Positions 32,869 to 43,230 are shown, numbered from the stretch's first letter. The stretch is 64,000 bases of DNA from an uncultured Pelagibacteraceae bacterium (GCA_902535155.1 CACASB010000002.1:24914-88913); one strand, 5' to 3'. Program-made: numbers and translations. The notes: a model not told the origin generated them from the letters alone.

Positions 32869-34112
32869 TCTTTAACTCCCAATAAGTTCTTAATTAAGTT
32901 TTTAATTTCCTCGTCTGTTATTTTTTCAATGACGTCTAATAAAAAACCATTAATTAGAAGTTTCTTTGCTTCTTTATAATTTAGTCCTCTAGACATTAGA
33001 TAAAATATTGAGTTTTCATCTAAACTTCCTGATGAGGATCCATGAGAACATTTTACATCATCAGCATAAATCTCTAATTCAGGTTTTGCATTAAACTCTG
33101 AATTTTCACTTAAAAGTATGGCATTACTTAACTGATAACCGTCTGTTTTTTGAGCCTCAGAACTTACAAATATCTTTCCCTGATAAACTGCTTTAGATTT
33201 TTTTTCTAATACACTTTTTATTAACTGATAGCTTTTAGTGTTTTCTATCAGATGATTAATATTTGATTTTATTTCATGATGATTTTCATCATCTAAATCA
33301 AAAATTCCATTTACAAAGGCTGAAGAATGCTGTCCTATAAGATCACAATTGATCTCATTTTTAAAAAACTTTGAACCACTGGATAATATAAACGTTTCAG
33401 AAACGCTGTTAGCTTCCTGCTTAATATTGTTATAAGAATATTTAATATTATTGTTAATTGATCTATCTATTTTATAATTTTTTAATATTGATGACTTATC
33501 TAATTCAAAATTATAATAGATATTAATAAAATTTTTTTCTGAATTATCCTTGAAAATATCAATAAGTTTTAAACATGCATTTTCTTCTAACTTAAAGTCA
33601 ATTCTCGAATTAGTATTTTTAAATTTTGTATCTTTATTTGTTGAGTGATAAACAACCAAAGGCTTTTTTAAACTATAATTTTTTTTAATAATAATCTTGC
33701 AGAATTTATTAGAAAAAGCATTATTTAAATTAATTAGTGAATTAATATTTTTCTTAATAATTTCTTCACCCTGTTCAGCTAAGACTTCAATTTTATCTTT
33801 ATCTTCAAACTTAAAATCAATTTTTTCAATTTTTCCATCAACTATAATAAGTTTATTATGTTCTAATTCATTTATTAATTCGATTTTATCAATTTGATTT
33901 TCTTTACTATAATCGTTGTAGAAGGTTAGCTCACCAATATTATTTTTAATTATTTGGTTCAAATCAGAAAATTTCCAGTTTTCCAACTTTCTATTAGGAA
34001 ATCCTTGTTCGAGAAATACATTAAAGTTATTTTTCTTAAACTTTTTTTCCTGATCAGAATATGAGAAATCTCTCAAATTTTTTTCAAAGTCTGTTTTTAG
34101 TTGATCTTCCAT
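32865..34112 (-). CDS. sufD: SufD, Fe-S scaffold complex subunit
   Basis: A 415-residue SufB/SufD-family protein. The N-terminal LEQGFPNRKLENWKFSDLNQ motif opens the family; the beta-helix core includes ENACLKLIDIF, and the C-terminal EIYADDVKCSHGSSSGSLDENSI block with the conserved His is typical of SufD. It forms the SufBC2D complex that assembles clusters. It is the least conserved of the Suf subunits here and is lysine/asparagine-rich. The start lies directly next to the sufC stop. Confidence 0.92.
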   Translation of the reverse strand: MEDQLKTDFEKNLRDFSYSDQEKKFKKNNFNVFLEQGFPNRKLENWKFSDLNQIIKNNIGELTFYNDYSKENQIDKIELINELEHNKLIIVDGKIEKIDFKFEDKDKIEVLAEQGEEIIKKNINSLINLNNAFSNKFCKIIIKKNYSLKKPLVVYHSTNKDTKFKNTNSRIDFKLEENACLKLIDIFKDNSEKNFINIYYNFELDKSSILKNYKIDRSINNNIKYSYNNIKQEANSVSETFILSSGSKFFKNEINCDLIGQHSSAFVNGIFDLDDENHHEIKSNINHLIENTKSYQLIKSVLEKKSKAVYQGKIFVSSEAQKTDGYQLSNAILLSENSEFNAKPELEIYADDVKCSHGSSSGSLDENSIFYLMSRGLNYKEAKKLLINGFLLDVIEKITDEEIKNLIKNLLGVKE

Positions 34113-34847
34113 TTAATTAATATTTTCATATCCTTTCTTCTCTAACTCGAGTGCTAGTTCTGGGCCACCAGATTTAATTATTTTTCCATTCATCAAAACA
34201 TGGACAAAATCAGGTTTGATATATTCTAGTAATCTCTGATAGTGAGTAATAATTAAGAAAGAGTTGTCATTTTTTCTTAGTGCATTCACACCATCTGCAA
34301 CAGTCTTAAGAGCATCAATATCTAAGCCCGAGTCTGTTTCATCTAATATAGAAAGTTTAGGTTTTAAAATAGACATTTGAAGAATTTCATTTTTCTTTTT
34401 TTCTCCACCAGAGAAGCCAACATTAAGTTGTCTGCCTAATTTTTCTTCATCAAATTTAAGTTCTTTTGCTTTTTCTTTAACAAGTTTTAAAAATTGTATT
34501 GCGTCTAATTCCTTTTCTCCTCTCGCCTTTTTTATTGCATTTAATGAAGTTTTTAAAAAAACATTCGTATTCACACCTGGAATTTCTAATGGATACTGAA
34601 AAGCTAAAAAAATTCCTTTGTGTGCACGTTCTTCAGTTTCTAATGAAAATAAATCATTATTTTCAAACAAAACCTCTCCTGTTACATCATATCCTTTTTT
34701 TCCAGATAAAATGTTAGACAATGTACTTTTGCCTGAACCATTTGGTCCCATTATTGCGTGAACTTCACCAGGATTAATCTCTAATTTGAAATTTTGCAAA
34801 ATAGATTTTTTATCAATTTTAGCATTAAGATTATTAATTTTTAACAT
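34113..34847 (-). CDS. sufC: SufC, ABC-type ATPase of the Fe-S assembly complex
   Basis: A 244-residue soluble ABC ATPase. Walker A is IMGPNGSGKSTLSNILSG near residue 33, the signature is NVGFSGGEKKKNEILQM near 143, Walker B with the catalytic Glu-Thr pair is LSILDETDSGLDIDAL near 166, and the switch His is in FLIITHYQRLLEYI. These are SufC-specific versions (SGGEKKRNEI type). Its start overlaps the sufB stop by one base. It is not linked to any membrane permease, as expected for SufC. Confidence 0.95.
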   Translation of the reverse strand: MLKINNLNAKIDKKSILQNFKLEINPGEVHAIMGPNGSGKSTLSNILSGKKGYDVTGEVLFENNDLFSLETEERAHKGIFLAFQYPLEIPGVNTNVFLKTSLNAIKKARGEKELDAIQFLKLVKEKAKELKFDEEKLGRQLNVGFSGGEKKKNEILQMSILKPKLSILDETDSGLDIDALKTVADGVNALRKNDNSFLIITHYQRLLEYIKPDFVHVLMNGKIIKSGGPELALELEKKGYENIN

Positions 34848-36283
34848 TAGCCAACACTTCCTTCTAAGCTAATTCCTACTAACTTTTGAGCTTCGACTGC
34901 AAATTCCATCGGCAACTGTTGTAATACTTCTTTACAAAAACCATTTACTATTAATCCAACAGCTTCTTCGGGATTTAATCCTCTTTGCTGACAATAATGT
35001 AATTGTTCCTCACTAATTTTTGATGTGGTTGCTTCATGAGCAATATTAGAGTCTGAGTTTTTATTTTTAATATATGGAACTGTATGCGCACCACATTTAT
35101 TTCCCATCAATAATGAGTCACACTGTGTGAAATTATTCGAATTCGTTGCATTCGGAGAAATATCTACAAGTCCTCTGTAAGTCATATCTGAAAATCCTGC
35201 ACTTATACCTTTCGAAATAATTTTACTTTTAGTATTTTTTCCAAGATGAATCATTTTTGTACCAGTATCAGCTTTTTGATGATTATTAGTGATAGCAATT
35301 GAATAAAATTCACCTATTGAATTATCACCTTTTAAAATACAGCTTGGATATTTCCAAGTAATTGCAGATCCAGTTTCAACTTGAGTCCAAGAAATTTTTG
35401 AGTTTTTACCTTTACAGAGACCTCGTTTTGTAACAAAATTATAAATTCCACCTTTGCCATCCTTGTCTCCAGGATACCAGTTTTGAACAGTAGAGTATTT
35501 TATTTCTGCATCATCCAATGCAATAAGTTCAACATTAGCAGCATGTAACTGATTTTCATCCCGCATTGGTGCAGTACATCCTTCTAAATAACTTACATAA
35601 CTTCCTTTATCAGCAATTATTAAAGTTCTCTCGAATTGACCTGTATCAGATGCGTTAATTCTAAAATATGTTGATAATTCCATAGGACATCTTACTCCTG
35701 GCGGGATATAAACAAATGATCCATCGGTAAATACTGCGGAGTTAAGTGTTGCAAAAAAATGATCTGTTAAAGGTATAACTGTTCCAAGATATTTTTTTAC
35801 TAATTCAGGATGTTTCTGAACAGCCTCAGAAATTGAGCAAAAAATTATTCCTTGCTTAGTCAAACTTTCTTTAAAAGTTGTAGCCACAGAAACTGAGTCA
35901 AAAACTGCATCAACGGCTATTCCATTTAATCTTTTCTGCTCATTAAGTGGTATTCCTAACTTTTGATAAGTTTCAATTAACTTTGGATCTAATTCATCTA
36001 AACTTTTAGGCTTATCTTTAAAACTTTTTGGAGCTGAATAATAATATAAGTCTTGATAATCTATTTTTGGGTATTTAGGTTTTTGCCAGTCTGGTTCCTT
36101 TAATACTTTTAATCTTTCAAAAGCTTTGAGCCTCCAGTCTAACAACCATTTAGGTTCCTTTTTTATATTTGAAATAAACTTTATTACATCTTCATTTAGG
36201 CCTTTTGGAGCTTTAATGCTTTCAATATCAGTTGAAAAACCATATTTATAATCTTTTAAATCTTCTATTTGTTTATCTCTCAT
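34847..36283 (-). CDS. sufB: SufB, Fe-S cluster scaffold protein
   Basis: A 478-residue scaffold. Typical blocks are [19 protein letters not shown] near residue 25, the [21 protein letters not shown] stretch near 190, [20 protein letters not shown] with the conserved Cys near 237, [20 protein letters not shown] and the C-terminal [19 protein letters not shown]. It builds clusters with SufC and SufD. It is adjacent to the regulator gene (36284-36706), with the regulator's stop directly touching the sufB start, so it is first in the structural genes. Confidence 0.96.
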   Translation of the reverse strand: MRDKQIEDLKDYKYGFSTDIESIKAPKGLNEDVIKFISNIKKEPKWLLDWRLKAFERLKVLKEPDWQKPKYPKIDYQDLYYYSAPKSFKDKPKSLDELDPKLIETYQKLGIPLNEQKRLNGIAVDAVFDSVSVATTFKESLTKQGIIFCSISEAVQKHPELVKKYLGTVIPLTDHFFATLNSAVFTDGSFVYIPPGVRCPMELSTYFRINASDTGQFERTLIIADKGSYVSYLEGCTAPMRDENQLHAANVELIALDDAEIKYSTVQNWYPGDKDGKGGIYNFVTKRGLCKGKNSKISWTQVETGSAITWKYPSCILKGDNSIGEFYSIAITNNHQKADTGTKMIHLGKNTKSKIISKGISAGFSDMTYRGLVDISPNATNSNNFTQCDSLLMGNKCGAHTVPYIKNKNSDSNIAHEATTSKISEEQLHYCQQRGLNPEEAVGLIVNGFCKEVLQQLPMEFAVEAQKLVGISLEGSVG

Positions 36284-36706
36284 TTATATTCTAGCCTCTC
36301 TATTTTTTAATAAGTCACTTAATTTTTTGCTCTCAAAAAAACTGTTAATATGAATATCTAATTCATCCCAAAAATTATGAGTGATACATTTGGTGCTTTT
36401 ACCATTGCATGATTTTTTTGAGTTTTTTTTACATCCTATTGTTTTAACTTTTTGATCTAATGCCAATAGTATATCCAAAATTTTTAATTCTTTAGGGCTT
36501 TTGACAAGTATGTAGCCACCATTTATTCCTCTTACACTTTTTACTATATTATTTTTTTTTAATTTTAAAAATATTTGCTCTAAGTAAAGTAGAGATATAC
36601 CTTGTCTTAATGAAATATCTCTTAAACTGACCGCATCATCGCTTGAAAAAACAGCCATGTCAGCTAGAGCCATAACAGCGTATCTTGATTTAGTATTTAG
36701 CTTCAT
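36284..36706 (-). CDS. iscR: Rrf2-family Fe-S-sensing transcriptional regulator (IscR/SufR-like)
   Basis: A 140-residue winged-helix protein. The DNA-reading helix is in RDISLRQGISLLYLEQIFLKL around residues 29-49 and the wing is SVRGINGGYILVKSP. Cluster ligands match IscR in order: Cys at GCKKN, a second at KSCNG, a third at KCITH, followed by the histidine. It should repress the suf operon when loaded with a cluster. The upstream region (36734-36758) holds a 24/25 match to the IscR type-1 site overlapping the -35 box. It is the first gene of the operon. Confidence 0.92.
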   Translation of the reverse strand: MKLNTKSRYAVMALADMAVFSSDDAVSLRDISLRQGISLLYLEQIFLKLKKNNIVKSVRGINGGYILVKSPKELKILDILLALDQKVKTIGCKKNSKKSCNGKSTKCITHNFWDELDIHINSFFESKKLSDLLKNREARI

Positions 36707-36725
36707 AATCCTTTATTTATGCGAC

Positions 36726-36758
36726 TTATATATATACCCGACTAAAATAGTCAAGTTT
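36726..36758 (-). promoter_or_regulatory. suf operon promoter with IscR type-1 operator
   Basis: The 25-base site at 36734-36758 fits the published IscR type-1 consensus (ATASYYGACTRWWWYAGTCRRSTAT) at 24 of 25 positions. On the minus strand TTGACT (36754-36749) is the -35 box and the overlapping TATATA/ATATAA/TATAAG (36732-36725) gives a -10 box at 16-18 bases. The operator covers the -35 element as in E. coli iscR. AAAGGA at 36709-36714 is the ribosome site. Direct binding is inferred. Confidence 0.8.
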
Positions 36759-36815
36759 TTGAAATTAAAAAGACTCGCATTTTGTCACTCCGTTGTGATA
36801 AATAAAGTTTTTTTG

Positions 36816-36860
36816 TGAGAATAATTATCATTAACAAAAATTTTTTGAGAATAATTATCA
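36816..36860. promoter_or_regulatory. Two tandem Fur-type iron boxes 30 bases apart
   Basis: TGAGAATAATTATCA occurs at 36816-36830 and again at 36846-36860. Each matches 14 of 15 positions of the 7-1-7 Fur motif (TGATAATNATTATCA). They are part of an exact 23-base direct repeat with starts 30 bases apart, about three DNA turns. They lie 62-111 bases upstream of the suf -35 box and end 9 bases before the divergent hydrolase start. The sequence match is visible; which genes they control is inferred. Confidence 0.7.
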
Positions 36861-36869
36861 TTAACAAAT

Positions 36870-37526
36870 ATGGAAAATAAAATTGTAGAAATATTTATTC
36901 CTGGACCAGCTGGAAGACTAGAAGCAAAATATTTTAAAAACCATAAAATAACTTCTCCTATTGCTTTAGTTTTACAGCCTCATCCTCAATACGGAGGGAC
37001 GATGAATAATAAAGTTGTGGTCGAAACATTTCATGCATTTATGGATAATGGGTTTTCAGTATGTCGTGTAAATTTTAGAGGTGTTGGAAAAAGTGATGGA
37101 GAATTTGATAATGGTCAAGGTGAACTTGCTGATGCAGCGGCTGCACTTGATTGGATTGAAAGAGAAAATTTTGATAACTCGCAATGTTGGGTTGCTGGTT
37201 TTTCTTTTGGATCTTTAATTTCAATGCAACTTTTAATGAGAAGACCAGAGATAAATAGATTTATCTCAATTTCACCTCAACCTAATGTTTACGATTTCTC
37301 TTTTTTATCTCCATGTCCTACTTCAGGATTAATGATTTATGGAAAAAATGATGAATTAGTTCCAGTAGATCATATTAATGAACTTAATAAAAGATTGTCT
37401 TCGCAAAAAGGAATTAAAGTAGATTTCCAGTCAGTTTCAGATGCTAATCATTTCTTTACTAAATCTGAAAATAATTTAAGAAAAGTTTTAGATAAATATA
37501 TTCAAAAAGAATCAGCTTTATTTTAA
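36870..37526 (+). CDS. Alpha/beta-hydrolase fold protein
   Basis: A 218-residue hydrolase. The nucleophile elbow is VAGFSFGSL near residue 112, the acid is in YGKNDELVPVDHI near 165 and the histidine is in DANHFFTKSE near 194. The opening PGPAGRLEAKYF and VNFRGVGKSDGEFDNGQGE match the bacterial family often annotated as dienelactone hydrolase-like. Its ATG comes only 9 bases after a Fur box, with no ribosome site, so a leaderless transcript is possible. Divergent from iscR. It overlaps anmK by 4 bases at its end. Confidence 0.82.
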   Translation: MENKIVEIFIPGPAGRLEAKYFKNHKITSPIALVLQPHPQYGGTMNNKVVVETFHAFMDNGFSVCRVNFRGVGKSDGEFDNGQGELADAAAALDWIERENFDNSQCWVAGFSFGSLISMQLLMRRPEINRFISISPQPNVYDFSFLSPCPTSGLMIYGKNDELVPVDHINELNKRLSSQKGIKVDFQSVSDANHFFTKSENNLRKVLDKYIQKESALF

Positions 37527-38650
37527 AAGTTTTTTGCTAATATGCCACCAGTCATAGGTAATTCACATCCAGTTGTATTTGGAAAAGTTATAGGAAGTTT
37601 TAAATATGAGCGGATAGCAAGATATGCAAAAGCCTGGGACTCTACGAAATCTCCATCAACTCCATAATTATCAGACGTTTCGAATTTTAATTTATTATAA
37701 CTATCTCTTTTAATTCTTTCAATTAATGTTTTGTTTTTTCTACCCCCTCCACATAAAATAACTTTAGAAATCTTTTGATTATGTTTTGAAATTTCTTCTA
37801 ATAATTTATTTGCAATAATACTGCTTGTAAAATCTGTAATTGTTGAAGCTCCATCTTCTAAATCGAGACCTCTTAAAAAATTTATTTCGAAATCATTTAC
37901 ATCAAATGAATTTATATTTTCAGCTGAAATATTTTCAAAGTCCTCTAAAGCTTGATCAAGTATTAATTTATTTGTTTTACCACAACTTGCGAGTTCTCCG
38001 TTACTGTCATAATTACCTTTTTTATTTCGTCTAATCCATTCGTCAATTAAACAATTTCCAGGGCCAATATCTTTGCTTATTAAATTTTCCTCTTTTAAAT
38101 CTTTAATTATGGTTAAATTAGATATTCCGCCGATATTCAAAATACAAACTGGAAGATCAATTTTTTTTTCTTTAATGATTATTTGATGAAAGATTGGTGA
38201 CAAAGGAGCACCTTCCCCGCCCCTCAATAAATCATTTTGTCTAAAATTGTAAATAACCTTTTTTTTTGAAAGTTGAGATAACAAATTTCCATCGCCAAGT
38301 TGTTTTGAGTATTTGTTTTTTGGACTGTGCAATATTGTTTGTCCATGGAAACCGATTAAATCTACTTCAAATTCTTTGTTTTTAATTAAGTTTGAAACAA
38401 CATTTGAGTGAAATAAGGTAATTTTTCTCTCCAAATCATTGATTTCTGTAATAAATTTTTTTATATCGTCGATTTTATTAATATTTCTTTTTAATCTGTA
38501 GATATTTTCTGAGAGTTCGTCTGAATACTGAAAGTATTTATTGATCAAAACTTTATAATGTGTTTCGCCATCTGAATTGATTACCGAAGCATCGACACCA
38601 TCACCAGAAGTGCCACTCATTAAACCTAGACAATTTAAAGATTTGTTCAC
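37523..38650 (-). CDS. anmK: Anhydro-N-acetylmuramic acid kinase
   Basis: A 375-residue ASKHA-fold kinase that phosphorylates anhydroMurNAc released by peptidoglycan recycling. The opening GLMSGTSGDGVDASVI is diagnostic; IGFHGQTILHSP, RGGEGAPLSPIFHQ, VCILNIGGISNLTII and the C-terminal ILCGGGRKN and LPMTGG also match. It is separated from tyrS, divergent upstream, by 59 bases. The peptidoglycan-synthesis gene mrcA is 5 kb away. The call is firm. Confidence 0.94.
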   Translation of the reverse strand: MNKSLNCLGLMSGTSGDGVDASVINSDGETHYKVLINKYFQYSDELSENIYRLKRNINKIDDIKKFITEINDLERKITLFHSNVVSNLIKNKEFEVDLIGFHGQTILHSPKNKYSKQLGDGNLLSQLSKKKVIYNFRQNDLLRGGEGAPLSPIFHQIIIKEKKIDLPVCILNIGGISNLTIIKDLKEENLISKDIGPGNCLIDEWIRRNKKGNYDSNGELASCGKTNKLILDQALEDFENISAENINSFDVNDFEINFLRGLDLEDGASTITDFTSSIIANKLLEEISKHNQKISKVILCGGGRKNKTLIERIKRDSYNKLKFETSDNYGVDGDFVESQAFAYLAIRSYLKLPITFPNTTGCELPMTGGILAKNF

Positions 38651-38709
38651 AATTTATTTTTCAATCAAATTAAAATAAGTATATTGAATTATTAGTAATA
38701 ATTTAAAAA

Positions 38710-39945
38710 ATGAAAAATTCATTTATATCTGAGTTTAAAGAAAGAGAGTATTTTAATCAATGTACTAATTCTGATGAGCTGGATAATTTGATGAAGAATA
38801 AAAAAATTAATGCATATATTGGTTTTGATTGTACAGCTCAAAGTTTGCATGTAGGTAGTTTATTACAAATAATGTGTTTAAGAATGCTTCAAAGATACGG
38901 TCACCGACCAATCGTGTTGCTAGGTGGTGGTACTACCATGATTGGGGACCCATCTGGTAAAGAGGAAACAAGAAAAATTCTATCAAATAAGGAAATTGAT
39001 AAAAATATAAAAAATATAAAAAAAGTCTTTGATATTTTTTTAGATAAAAAAAATATTAAAACGAAACCAATTTTCGTAAATAATTTGAAATGGCTTGGAA
39101 AGTTAAATTATATTAAATTTTTAAGAGAAATCGGTAAACATTTTACAATAAATAAAATGTTGAGTTTTGATAGTGTTAAGTTGAGATTAGATAGAGAACA
39201 ATCTTTAAGTTATATGGAATTTAATTATATGATTTTACAAGCTTATGATTTTTTAGAATTAAACAAAAAAAATAATTGTATTCTTCAAATCGGTGGTTCA
39301 GATCAATGGGGTAATATTATTAATGGTGTTGAGTTAATAAAAAGAACCTCTAGTAAACAAGTATTTGGATTAACTACTCCATTGATCACCTTGGCATCAG
39401 GATCAAAAATGGGGAAAACTGAAAAGGGTGCAGTTTGGTTAAATAAAAATTTATTATCCCCGTATGATTATTGGCAATTTTGGAGAAATACAGATGATCG
39501 TGATGTTATAAAATTTTTAAAGATGTTTACTGACATAGAGATCTCAAAAATCGAAGTTATGAAAAATAAAAATATTAATGAATTAAAAATATTATTGGCA
39601 AATGAAACTACTTCATTGTTACATGGTAAAGCTGCTGCCAAAAAAGCTGCTGAAACTGCAGAAAAGACATTTAGGATAGGATCTTTTGGAGACGACCTAC
39701 CTGTTATAAAACTAAAAAAAAACGAGCTTGATACCAGTATTAATATTATTGATGTAGTAATTAAGTCAAATTTGTTTAAATCAAAAAGCGAAATTAGAAG
39801 AGCAATAAAAAATTGGGGGATTAAAGTAAATAACAATACTATTGATAAGGAAAATTATAATATAACTATTAATGATTTTAAAGATAATATATTAAAATTA
39901 TCGCATGGTAAAAAAAATCACGTATTATTTAAAATTATCAATTAG
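38710..39945 (+). CDS. tyrS: Tyrosyl-tRNA synthetase
   Basis: A 411-residue class I synthetase. The HIGH-type motif is HVGSL in IGFDCTAQSLHVGSLLQI near residue 48, the KMSKS loop is SKMGKTEKGAVWLN near 233, and LGGGTTMIGDPSGK is the conserved loop between. QAYDFLEL and QIGGSDQWGNI form the tyrosine site. A C-terminal S4 RNA-binding domain covers about residues 345-405 (LFKSKSEIRRAIKNWGIKVN). It overlaps the convergent AsmA-like gene by 8 bases. Confidence 0.95.
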   Translation: MKNSFISEFKEREYFNQCTNSDELDNLMKNKKINAYIGFDCTAQSLHVGSLLQIMCLRMLQRYGHRPIVLLGGGTTMIGDPSGKEETRKILSNKEIDKNIKNIKKVFDIFLDKKNIKTKPIFVNNLKWLGKLNYIKFLREIGKHFTINKMLSFDSVKLRLDREQSLSYMEFNYMILQAYDFLELNKKNNCILQIGGSDQWGNIINGVELIKRTSSKQVFGLTTPLITLASGSKMGKTEKGAVWLNKNLLSPYDYWQFWRNTDDRDVIKFLKMFTDIEISKIEVMKNKNINELKILLANETTSLLHGKAAAKKAAETAEKTFRIGSFGDDLPVIKLKKNELDTSINIIDVVIKSNLFKSKSEIRRAIKNWGIKVNNNTIDKENYNITINDFKDNILKLSHGKKNHVLFKIIN

Positions 39946-42139
39946 ATTTTTTTATTTTTTCTAACGTCCTGGTAATAAATCTTGGTGTTAATGACTTAAT
40001 TGGATTTACGCTAGTTTTTAAATCCTTGGGATATCCTTTAATTTTAAAACTTACCCCAAAAACCCCTTCACCTGCTTTTTTTCCAACTAATAATTCTCCC
40101 AAAAAAGGTATTGAACCTATTGCTTTGTTTATTGTAGTAGCTGGTACTAAAGTTCCTCTCAAACTTATTAGTCTATCTTTTTGTACATAACCATCCATTA
40201 GAACCGAAATTGAGGGGCCAAGAGAGTAAATTTCTTCAATTGTCATTAATCCCTTGTCATTGGTGAACTTCATTTCAAATTCGTTAAATCTGATTCCTTC
40301 ACCTGATAATAAGTCTGCAATACCTTGTAACGAGGCTAAAGTTAATAACTTAGTAAGTGCGGGTACTTCATTTAATTTAAAATCATATATTTTTAAATTT
40401 GAATTAGTTTTTTTATCCTTTGAAACTGAATAGAAGTCTAATGCACCCCCATCAAAACCTTTAATAAATTTATACTTTTCAACCAAAGGTTTTGCATAAT
40501 TTGTAAAAACTGTTGTAATTTTTTCTTTATTTTGGTTTGTTCTAATTGAGACCTTAAGCTCCTCATTATTAGGAAATTTAGATAATAAATTTAAATCAAA
40601 AATTTTGTTATTTTTTATAGTTAAGTTTGTATTTAAGGATGTAAGATAATCTTCATTACTTAAATAAGCTGTGTCAATTTTAATTAATATATTGTTATTT
40701 AAATTATCAAATAAATCAAAAAAATTCCCATCATCTTTTGAAAACAAGATTTCATCCACTAGTTTAGTTCCATCAAAGATTTTACTATTTATCAAATAGT
40801 TTTTTTTATCCTTTTTAATATCTAATTTACTTAGCTTACCATTATTATTAAAAACACTAACTTTTATATTATCTATACTTTTAATTTTTTTATTTTTATT
40901 GATTTTAATATTTCCGATATCTATGAAGTTTTTATCCTGAATAAATTTTATTTTTTCTAAATTTATATTCTTAGAGGCTGAATAATTTCCTGTTAATTTT
41001 AATGAACTTTTATCATCTTTATTTTTAGTATAATTTAAAATTTCAAAATTTACCGCAGAATTAATTAGTTCAAAATTAAAATTATAAAAGAAATTTTTTT
41101 TTATTTTCTTTAGCGAATAGTTGGCATCATCAATATCACCGTTAATATTCATTTTAGATTTACCATTAATCTGATAATCTCCATTGTTATAGTCAATTGT
41201 AATAGAATTATTTTCAAATTTTATATCTTTTTTGTATCCTGGAAAAAAACGTTTAAATATATCATTTGAATATTGTATCTCTTTTAGTGTTATTTTTGAT
41301 TGAAAATTTACATCTGAAAATTTAATTTTTTTATTTAGCTTGAAGGAAAATTTATTGTTTGAAGAAATAGTAAGTTCTTCTTTAAATATATTCTTAATGT
41401 TATTATTTAAAAAAAGGGGAAATTTATTTAAATCTATTAGACTTTTTTGACTCGAAATATCACCTTCAAAATTATAGCTATTTTGATGATCGATAATTTT
41501 TATCTGATTAGAGTTTATTCTAACTGATTCATATTGAGATGAAAAATTATAAATCAAATACTCTTTTTCTCTAATTAAAAAACTCAAATTTATATTTTCA
41601 ACTATATTATTATTTAATAATTCTATTTTTAAATTTTCAATATTGCCATCAAGTAAATAATTACTTTTAATGCTTCCATCCTCGTTAAAAGTTATTTTAC
41701 CCTCTATGTCAATAAAACCATCTTTTACAATCTTATTTAAAAAAAATAATTGTGGACTATTTCTATAAGTTCTAATTACTTCTATTAAATTTTGGATTCT
41801 ATTTTTATGAGTTAAAATTTTTATTTCCTCTAAATTTATTTTTTCTGAAAATAAATTTCGTAAAGGTAAATCTGAACTTATACTTTTGATCTTAATTTCT
41901 TTGTTTTTAAAAAAAACTTTTGGGTCATTAGTTTTTAATTCAAAATTAAAATTATTTATATTTAGAAAAATTTTTATATCATTAAGCTTAATTTCTAAAT
42001 CTTTATCTCTTTCAAAAATTTTTTTACTAATCAGGTTATTAAATTTATCAGTGCTAACACCGTAAATACTTAAATAAGACAAAAAAACTACGAAAAGTAA
42101 TAATAAAAGTAATGTTGTTTGTATAAATCTTTTAACCAT
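39938..42139 (-). CDS. AsmA-like/YhdP-type envelope protein
   Basis: A 733-residue protein with an N-terminal membrane anchor ([20 protein letters not shown]) and a long beta-rich region. The C-terminal block [14 protein letters not shown], then [25 protein letters not shown] and [27 protein letters not shown], is the AsmA-like C-terminal domain of DUF3971/YhdP-type proteins, thought to bridge the periplasm for phospholipid movement. It starts inside the last 8 bases of prfB and so probably shares its transcript. Exact function in this organism unknown. Confidence 0.82.
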   Translation of the reverse strand: MVKRFIQTTLLLLLLFVVFLSYLSIYGVSTDKFNNLISKKIFERDKDLEIKLNDIKIFLNINNFNFELKTNDPKVFFKNKEIKIKSISSDLPLRNLFSEKINLEEIKILTHKNRIQNLIEVIRTYRNSPQLFFLNKIVKDGFIDIEGKITFNEDGSIKSNYLLDGNIENLKIELLNNNIVENINLSFLIREKEYLIYNFSSQYESVRINSNQIKIIDHQNSYNFEGDISSQKSLIDLNKFPLFLNNNIKNIFKEELTISSNNKFSFKLNKKIKFSDVNFQSKITLKEIQYSNDIFKRFFPGYKKDIKFENNSITIDYNNGDYQINGKSKMNINGDIDDANYSLKKIKKNFFYNFNFELINSAVNFEILNYTKNKDDKSSLKLTGNYSASKNINLEKIKFIQDKNFIDIGNIKINKNKKIKSIDNIKVSVFNNNGKLSKLDIKKDKKNYLINSKIFDGTKLVDEILFSKDDGNFFDLFDNLNNNILIKIDTAYLSNEDYLTSLNTNLTIKNNKIFDLNLLSKFPNNEELKVSIRTNQNKEKITTVFTNYAKPLVEKYKFIKGFDGGALDFYSVSKDKKTNSNLKIYDFKLNEVPALTKLLTLASLQGIADLLSGEGIRFNEFEMKFTNDKGLMTIEEIYSLGPSISVLMDGYVQKDRLISLRGTLVPATTINKAIGSIPFLGELLVGKKAGEGVFGVSFKIKGYPKDLKTSVNPIKSLTPRFITRTLEKIKKSN

Positions 42140-43230
42140 TTAGATTGAATAAAGAGCTTTCCAAAAAGTTATCTATCTCCCCGTTTAAAACTTTATCTGG
42201 ATCACTTGTCTCAAAATTTGTTCTATTATCTTTTACTAACCTATATGGATGTAAAACGTAAGATCTAATTTGGTGTCCCCATCCAATATCTTTTTTTTGA
42301 TCTTTTTCACCTGTGCTTTCTTTTTCTCTTTTTTCAAGTTCATAATTATACAATCTTGCTTTTAACATTTGCATGCACGTTTCTTTATTTTTATGTTGAG
42401 ACCTATCATTTTGACACTGCACTACTATTTTTGTTGGGATATGAGTAATTCTAACTGCACTATCTGTAGTATTAACATGTTGACCTCCAGCACCACTAGA
42501 GCGATAAGTGTCTATTCTTAAATCTTTTTCTTGTATATCTATATCAATACTATCGTCAACTACTGGATAAACCCACACACTTGCAAAACTTGTATGCCTT
42601 CTCGCACCAGAATCAAATGGGGAAATTCTAACCAAACGATGAATTCCAGATTCATTTTTTAACCAACCAAAAGCATAATCACCGTTTATTTTAATAGTAG
42701 TTGATTTTATTCCGGCTTCATCTCCTCTATGCTCACTGATAATACTGTATTTAAATTTACGATTATTTGACCATTTCATATACATTCTTCTGAGCATATC
42801 AGCCCAATCTTGACTTTCTGTACCACCGGCGCCTGCATGTATCTCTACAAAGCAATCATTGCTATCACTTTCTTTTGACAAGAAGCACTTAATTTCGTTT
42901 TTTTGAACTTGTGACTTTAATAATTCTATATTTTTTATAGTTTCTTGAATTAATTTAGAGTTATTTTCTTCGGAAGCTAATGTAAAAAATTCATTTAATT
43001 CTTTACTTTCTTTAACAGAGTTTTTAAATGAATTTAAAAGATCATCTAATTTTTTTTTTTCTTTTAAAATTTTTTGAGCATTATTTTGATCTTTCCAGAA
43101 ATTTTCTTTAAGAATTATACTCTGAAATTGGTCTATTTTTGATTTGATATTATTCTTCTCAAAGATACTCCTGTATTCTTTGATTAATTTTTTTTATTGA
43201 GTTTAAATTATTTAAGAAAAGGTCACTCAT
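42132..43230 (-). CDS. prfB: Peptide chain release factor 2, with programmed +1 frameshift
   Basis: A 365-residue RF2 encoded in two frames. Codons 1-23 (ATG at 43230) end at CTT (43164-43162) followed by in-frame TGA; reading resumes in the +1 frame from GAG at 43160 and runs to the stop at 42134-42132. The total length equals E. coli RF2. The stop-recognition tripeptide is present in [12 protein letters not shown] and the peptidyl-hydrolysis GGQ in [10 protein letters not shown]. The ATG overlaps the mrcA stop by one base. A protein started within the second frame (TTG at 42881) would lack the N-terminal domain. Confidence 0.93.
43159..43172 (-). other. prfB: prfB programmed +1 ribosomal frameshift site
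   Basis: Minus-strand sequence AGGAGTATCTTTGA. An internal Shine-Dalgarno-like AGGAG (43172-43168) stands three bases before the slippery CTT TGA, exactly the arrangement of E. coli (AGGGGGTATCTTTGA). The ribosome pauses at TGA when RF2 is low and skips the T at 43161 to reach GAG, so RF2 controls its own synthesis. Confidence 0.93.

Noticed and set aside
36816..36868. Tandem 23-base repeat as the start of a CRISPR array
   Set aside because: Only two copies with a 7-base spacer, and the sequence matches the Fur motif.
42132..42881. A 249-residue truncated RF2 starting at TTG 42881
   Set aside because: The frame continues upstream with clear RF2 N-terminal sequence to a +1 frameshift site; the true start is 43230.
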